From DASRDU01 sp035560235 (GTDB lineage: Bacteria > Acidobacteriota > Blastocatellia > RBC074), in contig DATMAG010000100.1 in NCBI GenBank assembly GCA_035560235.1, forward strand, positions 1 through 64,000: a stretch of 64,000 nt of DNA. The letters are read 5' to 3'. Under the pieces are notes generated by a model. The model had not been told where the DNA came from, made no database searches, and saw only the letters and a list, made by a program, of their open reading frames with translations. Numbering within the stretch: the first letter of the stretch is position 1; the number at the start of each line of letters is the position of its first letter. The position numbers and the translations under genes were made by a program. This document shows, one piece after another, positions 59,447 to 64,000 of this stretch.

Positions 59447-60852
59447 CGAACTGTAGTTCCTGCTGCCGAGGCCTGTAGCTGCCCCTGCGGAATTTCTGAG
59501 ATGACGAAACGCAGCTTGCCCGCGCGTGAACGTTCAAGCTGCGTGACGTATTCAAGCGAAACTTTTGTCTCATCACCGACCCGCTTGCGCGTTTCGGCGA
59601 GCAATGCTCGTTCATCCTCGCGGGTGTAATGGCGACCGCGCACGATGCGAATGATGATTTCACCGGCCCGGCGCTGCACGATCTGAGCTTCCTGAATATT
59701 GACCAGATCCTTGAAGATGTGATCGAGCCGCCCGAGCCGCGCGCCGTTTGGCAGAATCACGTAATCTTCCTGCCGCCCGTCAATCCCGGCGACAACCCTG
59801 CCGGGCCTGCCGCACGCGCACTGCGAACCATCCATCATCACCAGATCCTGCACGTCGTAACGCAGCAGCGGCAGCGCGGGATTGGTGAAGTTAGTGCCGA
59901 TGACCTTGTAACCAGTGCCGTGCGGGTTCGGCATGAATTCGACGGCGGCGAAGTCCTCGTCAACGTGCAGCGCGCCGCGTTCGCATTCAGAGATGTTTGC
60001 GACGGCTTCGGCCATTCCGTAATGCTGTCGCGGCCTGACGCCAAAGGCGCGCGCGATCAGTTCAGCCTGCTGCGGCAGCAGGTTCTCAGCGCCAATGGTG
60101 ATCCAGCGCACCTGATAGCCCGGGTCGCCGCCCGTTTCGATAATGAAGGCCGCAAGCATGGCGAGCAGCGACGGGTAACCGTGCAGCCAGAGCGGGCGGC
60201 TGCGGCGCAGTTCGTCAACATATGCGCCCAGATTGCGCGGATTCATGTGATAGCCGCTGAACATCAGTTGCCGCCCCGGATGGTTGTATCGCCAGAACGG
60301 CGCGTGCGTCTGCGCGAGCGGCACGACTGACCGCCCGCCGAAATAACCGCACCAGGCATCTGCCTTCAGTCCGTGCCAGCCGCGATAGCGCCACCAGACG
60401 GCCCACTGCTGCTGCACTGCCTTCATTGTCGTGGCGAAGCGCAACCCGCCGCCCGTCGTGCCGCTCGTGTGCGCGATGATGCGCTCGCTTTCGGGCACGG
60501 CTTCAGAAACGAACTCGGCGTAATGCCGCTGCACTTCGGCTTTGGTCAGCACCGGCAGCAGTGACAGGTCATCAACCGTGCTGATGCGGCGCGGATCAAT
60601 TCCGTTCTCGCGAAACCAGCGGCGATAGTACGGCACAGTCGCAGCCGCGTGCTGCACGAAGGCGCGCAGCCGTTCGTCACGATACGCGCGCGTCCGCTCT
60701 TCCGACCAGAAGGCGCGGTCTTCGGCTTCAGCCAGAAATCGTTCGTAATCGCGGTTGAAGCGATGACGCTGCAATCGCCAGCCCTCAAGACTACAGGCGA
60801 GATTTTGCAGCGTGACCGGCAGCCTGAGATAAAGGCTTTCCAGATTCGGCAT
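59443..60852 (-). CDS. Phenylacetate-CoA-ligase-like (PaaK/CapK) adenylate-forming protein
   Basis: A 469-residue protein of the CapK family found in capsule loci. Motifs: RIIAHTSGTTGGGLRFATTM (ATP-binding P-loop), LHGYPSLLAMLAAFI, VRPRQHYGMAEAVANISECE and DVQDLVMMDGSQCACGRPGR, then a C-terminal ACL-like domain (HIFKDLVNIQEAQIVQR). It likely activates a carboxylic acid or transfers it to a sugar. ATG 60852 matches the family start (MPNLESLYLRLP), even though the upstream gene overlaps it by 62 nt; a longer frame to 60936 has no homology. Confidence 0.87.
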   Translation of the reverse strand: MPNLESLYLRLPVTLQNLACSLEGWRLQRHRFNRDYERFLAEAEDRAFWSEERTRAYRDERLRAFVQHAAATVPYYRRWFRENGIDPRRISTVDDLSLLPVLTKAEVQRHYAEFVSEAVPESERIIAHTSGTTGGGLRFATTMKAVQQQWAVWWRYRGWHGLKADAWCGYFGGRSVVPLAQTHAPFWRYNHPGRQLMFSGYHMNPRNLGAYVDELRRSRPLWLHGYPSLLAMLAAFIIETGGDPGYQVRWITIGAENLLPQQAELIARAFGVRPRQHYGMAEAVANISECERGALHVDEDFAAVEFMPNPHGTGYKVIGTNFTNPALPLLRYDVQDLVMMDGSQCACGRPGRVVAGIDGRQEDYVILPNGARLGRLDHIFKDLVNIQEAQIVQRRAGEIIIRIVRGRHYTREDERALLAETRKRVGDETKVSLEYVTQLERSRAGKLRFVISEIPQGQLQASAAGTTVR

Positions 60853-62344
60853 TGTTGTGTTCAGTCCCGGCCTCGCGCTCGATGTGTCCGCGCCAGCCGA
60901 AGTGCGGCCTGAAGTGAAAGGTTGCGGCCTCGGCAATTTCGGGCAGCAGCCCGTTCCATTCCGGCCTGTCGCTCACAAGCCGCACGTCGCGCCAGTCGCA
61001 CGCGATCAGCGGGTAGTGACGGCAGCGAAAGGCCTGGCGCACGATGGGAATCAGTTCCGGATTGAATCCCATCAGGTAAGCGCACGTGGCATCAACGCTC
61101 GCCGGATTCAGGCCAAAGACGATCAGCCCGGCCCGCACCGGATCGGGATTCATCGGCCCGCGCCCTTCACCGGCGATGAAACCATCCACGAGCGAGAAAT
61201 GACGCTTGCGATTTTCGGGCGTGTCTTCGCGCAGCGTGCCGTCAGCATTGCCGTAAAGCACGATCTTGTTGAGATCGAGACAGGTGCGCCAGATCGTGTC
61301 GTTGCCCCACCAGTTGCCGCTGCGAATGACTTCCTCGGTGTCGCCGAAGACGCGGCTGCCGACGCTGCGCGCCCGGGCGTGCAGCCAGGGGCCGATGACC
61401 GGCACGCTCGTTGACAATTTGCGAAAGTAAGGCACGAGCGCGCGCTCAGCCTTGTGTTTGTTGTCCGGCGCGGGATGTTCATCGCCGCCGTTTGACGGAT
61501 CGCCTTCGGTGTGATGCGGCAGCCAGTTCTTGTCGCCGTTGATGCCGATCAGATTTTTCAGGCTGACGGTGATCCCGGCCTTCTTGTGCGTCTTCAGCTT
61601 GGGCAGACTGAAGATGACATCGCAGGTGATTGCGGAACCGGCAATCAGGTATTCGTGTCGCCCGGCGCTGTGATGCGAATTGAGAGTGTCTGAATCGTAA
61701 TCAGCGCCGTAATAACGCAGCTCGCCGCGATGTCCGGCGAATTCGCTGCGGTCGGCCAGATTGAATGCCAGATAATCGTTCGGATCGCCCGCGAGCGTGC
61801 GGCGTTCGACAATTACGCCGTCGCGGTTGCCCCATTCTTCCTTGCGCAGGTCAATCAGTTCGAAATCGAGTCCCTGCGCGCGATAAAAATCGCGAATCTC
61901 ATTGAGGCCCAGAATGCGTGCAATCTGCTCAAACGATGAATCGGTCTGCGGCGCGTCAGCGACCACGACTTTGCCCCGCCCTTCAAGCGCCTTCCAGACG
62001 TAATCGGCTACGGCGCGAATCACGCTGCCGTGCGTCAGCACGTACTTCCAGCCTTCGGGATCGCGCGGATGAGATTCCTTGACGAGATTCGGCTTGAGCA
62101 GCACGGTTTCGCCCGGTCGAATCAGCTCGCTGAGCGGGTTCCACCGCGCCGTGCCAAAATTTTCAGCGTCGAGATTCAGCGCGCGAAAGCAGTTGCGCAC
62201 CGTATCGTAAACGGCATTGGGCGCGCTGCTCGCGCCGATGAAGAGGCACTCCGGATAATTTTTGTCCGGGTGAAAGGGAGGAACTTCAGGATAGTCTGCC
62301 GCGCCTGACCGGCAGGCGGCAACGATGTTTTCGGATGGTGGCAT
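60791..62344 (-). CDS. DUF362-domain protein
   Basis: A 517-residue protein. DUF362 features are visible: ETVLLKPNLVKESHPRDPEG, VVVADAPQTDSSFEQIARIL, CDVIFSLPKLKTHKKAGITV, SLKNLIGINGDKNWLPHHTE and LVDGFIAGEGRGPMNPDPVR. DUF362 proteins are often next to PaaK-like and glycosyltransferase genes in surface-glycan loci; their role is unresolved, and the sometimes-associated ferredoxin domain is missing here. It overlaps the PaaK-like start by 62 nt, so the pair is translationally linked. Confidence 0.87.
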   Translation of the reverse strand: MPPSENIVAACRSGAADYPEVPPFHPDKNYPECLFIGASSAPNAVYDTVRNCFRALNLDAENFGTARWNPLSELIRPGETVLLKPNLVKESHPRDPEGWKYVLTHGSVIRAVADYVWKALEGRGKVVVADAPQTDSSFEQIARILGLNEIRDFYRAQGLDFELIDLRKEEWGNRDGVIVERRTLAGDPNDYLAFNLADRSEFAGHRGELRYYGADYDSDTLNSHHSAGRHEYLIAGSAITCDVIFSLPKLKTHKKAGITVSLKNLIGINGDKNWLPHHTEGDPSNGGDEHPAPDNKHKAERALVPYFRKLSTSVPVIGPWLHARARSVGSRVFGDTEEVIRSGNWWGNDTIWRTCLDLNKIVLYGNADGTLREDTPENRKRHFSLVDGFIAGEGRGPMNPDPVRAGLIVFGLNPASVDATCAYLMGFNPELIPIVRQAFRCRHYPLIACDWRDVRLVSDRPEWNGLLPEIAEAATFHFRPHFGWRGHIEREAGTEHNNAESGKPLSQAAGHAAKSRL

Positions 62345-62385
62345 GGGTTTTCGTTTCGCGTGAGGGCAGCTTCAGGGTTTGCGCC

Positions 62386-63555
62386 TCACGATGATATTTG
62401 GTGACCTGCTGCGCCGTTGCCCTGCGCGGCCACGCGGGCAATGAAGGCCAGGGTTCTGTCAGCGCACTCTTCCCACGAGAACTTTCCGGCCCGGTTGTAA
62501 GCCAGCATCGCCATTGATTCCCGCAGGTCAGGATTGCGAATCATCAGTTCGAGCGCGGCGGCAATCTCCTCAGGCTTTTCAGGATCGAAGTAAGCTCCCG
62601 CATCGCCGAGCACCTCAGGCATCGGCCCGCTGCGCGAGCAGGCAATCGGCAGGCCCGCAGCCATTGCCTCAATCAGAATGTTGGGCCGGTTTTCGCAGCT
62701 TGAGGCGAAGACGAACGCATCAGCCCGCTGATACCATTCAGGCAGCTTCGCAAACGACACCGCGCCGTGATAGCTGACGCACCTGCTGACGGCATTGGCT
62801 CTGGCGATGGCACGTTCGAGACGCTGATTTGACGCCTTGTCTGCAACGCCGCCGATGATGTCGAGTTCGACCGGGAGATTCTTTTCGCGCAGCCGGGCGA
62901 CGGCTTCGACCACTTCCGCCTGATGCTTGTAGGCATCCACAATCGAAACGTAGAGCAGTTTGTATGGATTTTCAGCGGAGTATTCAGTGACCGGTTTCTG
63001 CTGACGCGGCGCGAGACGGAACCGCGGATTGACGCCGTGCGGAATAATGGCCGAATGGCCGGAGATTCGTTTCACCTGCTGCATCACCGCCGAGTGCGCA
63101 TAATCGGTCAGAAAGATGATGCCGTCAGCGCGACGGAAGCAGCGCGTCTGACTGTAGCGCAGCAGCTGCAGCCGCAGATGCACCCACGAAAATCCGTACC
63201 GCCGCATCTCTCTTTCATCGAACGGCAGCATGTTTCTGGACATGGTGACGAAGGGATGAAAGCCGCTGCCGCTGAGGCCGCCTGGCGCAAACAGCACATC
63301 GCAGCTCTGCCTGGCGAGTCGTGGCAGGATGCGCTGCTGCCAGAAGATTCTCAGCGGCAGCGGCTTTTCAAGCAGCGGTTCCTGCATCACTTCAAGCCAG
63401 GGAGCGACCGGCAGATGCGCCGCCAGGCTGCGATCGGTCCAGACGACGACTCTGGAAAAGCCGTGTTCCCCGGGCCTCGCGACTCTGAGCATCTCGATCA
63501 GATGGGTTATGCCTCCGCCCTGGCGCAGATTGGAAGCATCAATTCCCAACTTCAT
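62386..63555 (-). CDS. GT4-family glycosyltransferase (copy 1 of an adjacent pair)
   Basis: A 389-residue GT-B enzyme. Its start MKLGIDASNLRQGGGITHLI has the Gly-rich acceptor loop; the C-terminal site reads ADAFVFASSCENRPNILIEA, then GLPIACSRSGPMPEVLGDAG and PEEIAAALELMIRNPDLRES. The E-x7-E motif is altered to ENRPNILIE. A stretch of about 115 bp near 62525-62635 is nearly identical at the DNA level to the neighbouring copy (63712-63815), indicating recent duplication or gene conversion. It is one of the first visible genes of the minus-strand glycan operon. Confidence 0.9.
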   Translation of the reverse strand: MKLGIDASNLRQGGGITHLIEMLRVARPGEHGFSRVVVWTDRSLAAHLPVAPWLEVMQEPLLEKPLPLRIFWQQRILPRLARQSCDVLFAPGGLSGSGFHPFVTMSRNMLPFDEREMRRYGFSWVHLRLQLLRYSQTRCFRRADGIIFLTDYAHSAVMQQVKRISGHSAIIPHGVNPRFRLAPRQQKPVTEYSAENPYKLLYVSIVDAYKHQAEVVEAVARLREKNLPVELDIIGGVADKASNQRLERAIARANAVSRCVSYHGAVSFAKLPEWYQRADAFVFASSCENRPNILIEAMAAGLPIACSRSGPMPEVLGDAGAYFDPEKPEEIAAALELMIRNPDLRESMAMLAYNRAGKFSWEECADRTLAFIARVAAQGNGAAGHQISS

Positions 63556-63590
63556 TCCGGTTCTTTACTGCCTTTGCCCGGGACACAACT

Positions 63591-64000
63591 TCAGCAGGCG
63601 CGGCTGGCGCTTTCAGCCACTCGCGCGATGAACGCGAGCGTCTGATCGGCGCATTCGGCCCACGAATATTTTTCAGAGCGGCGATAAGCATCCTGCGCCA
63701 TCTCCATGCGCAGGTCAGGATTGCGAATCATCAGTTCGAGCGCGGCGGCAATCTCCTCAGGCTTTTCAGGATCGAAGTAGGCTCCCGCATCGCCGAGCAC
63801 CTCAGGCATCGGCCCGCGTTTTGAACAGGCAATCGGCAGTCCGGCGGCCATCGCTTCGAGCAGAATGTTGGGCAGGCTCTCGCAGCTTGAGGCGAAGACG
63901 AAAATGTCTGCCTCGTGGTAATGGTGATGCAGAATATCGAAGGGCACCGCGCCGTGATGTCTGATGAATCTGCCTCCGGGGTCAGCCTCTCTGAGGCTTC
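63591..64000 (-). CDS. GT4-family glycosyltransferase (copy 2), C-terminal part, cut by window edge
   Basis: The frame runs in from the right edge and ends at 63591. It encodes HHGAVPFDILHHHYHEADIF, VFASSCESLPNILLEAMAAG, LPIACSKRGPMPEVLGDAGA and the same PEEIAAALELMIRNPDLR line as copy 1. Only about 136 residues of the nucleotide-sugar domain are present. It is 35 nt upstream of copy 1 on the same strand. The glycan locus continues beyond the window. Confidence 0.9.
   Translation of the reverse strand, partial: SLREADPGGRFIRHHGAVPFDILHHHYHEADIFVFASSCESLPNILLEAMAAGLPIACSKRGPMPEVLGDAGAYFDPEKPEEIAAALELMIRNPDLRMEMAQDAYRRSEKYSWAECADQTLAFIARVAESASRAC

Overview
The window reads like a chromosome segment of an Acidobacteriota bacterium, most likely class Blastocatellia. 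This is inferred from gene families, not from a marker gene: two Oar-type TonB-dependent receptors with an N-terminal carboxypeptidase-regulatory-like domain, a winged-helix/TolB-propeller membrane regulator, a YncE-propeller/phosphoesterase fusion, a high GC content and many intergenic hairpin repeats. I saw no rRNA, tRNA, CRISPR array, prophage or intact insertion sequence.

Layout. 1-3.4 kb: clpC (cut by the left edge), lolD, a lone lasso-peptide-B2-like transglutaminase-fold gene and an RlmI-like rRNA methyltransferase. 3.5-6.0 kb: folK-panB-panC, with a FolK that has lost its catalytic acidic pair. 6.2-10 kb: a secreted NlpC/P60 hydrolase, a decayed epoxide hydrolase, a DUF433/PIN-like toxin-antitoxin pair and ychF. 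10.3-19.2 kb: two large Oar-like receptors flanking a PfkB sugar kinase. 19.5-25.4 kb: a secreted amidohydrolase, a cupin, a wHTH-TolB regulator, a DUF1579-like secreted protein and a sigma-54-activator-like protein whose ATPase motifs are destroyed. 25.4-29.0 kb: a broken recQ, a dual-OB-type protein and two DUF488 genes, surrounded by dense repeats. 29.1-32.7 kb: a secreted M24 peptidase-like protein and two Dpp/Opp-type permeases.

33.0-39.7 kb is the most unusual region. Two asparagine-synthetase-like proteins lack the N-terminal Cys of the glutaminase site but keep the ATP-binding SGGLDSS loop. They sit with a fold-type-III decarboxylase homologue that has Val at the PLP-lysine position, a zinc-ribbon membrane protein and a single-pass membrane protein. 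I propose this as a candidate undescribed amide- or peptide-bond-forming system; the function is inference.

39.8-51.3 kb: an RCK-pore-RCK potassium channel, a GH3 remnant, an MFS carrier, a three-gene membrane/phosphoesterase operon, a transposase remnant, an oligopeptide-binding lipoprotein and a YkgJ-type cysteine-cluster protein. 51.4-64 kb: one long minus-strand cell-surface glycan locus (three glycosyltransferases, DUF362, PaaK/CapK-like ligase, bi-domain oxidoreductase, methyltransferase, heparinase-like protein and a WecA-like priming enzyme), ended by a terminator at 51.4 kb and continuing past the right edge.

A theme across the window is a set of intergenic inverted repeats. In several, each arm is itself a short tandem array of a 7- or 9-10-nt word, with a different word at each locus. 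They fill the gaps between genes and in two places supply the last codons of a protein (RecQ and a glycosyltransferase).
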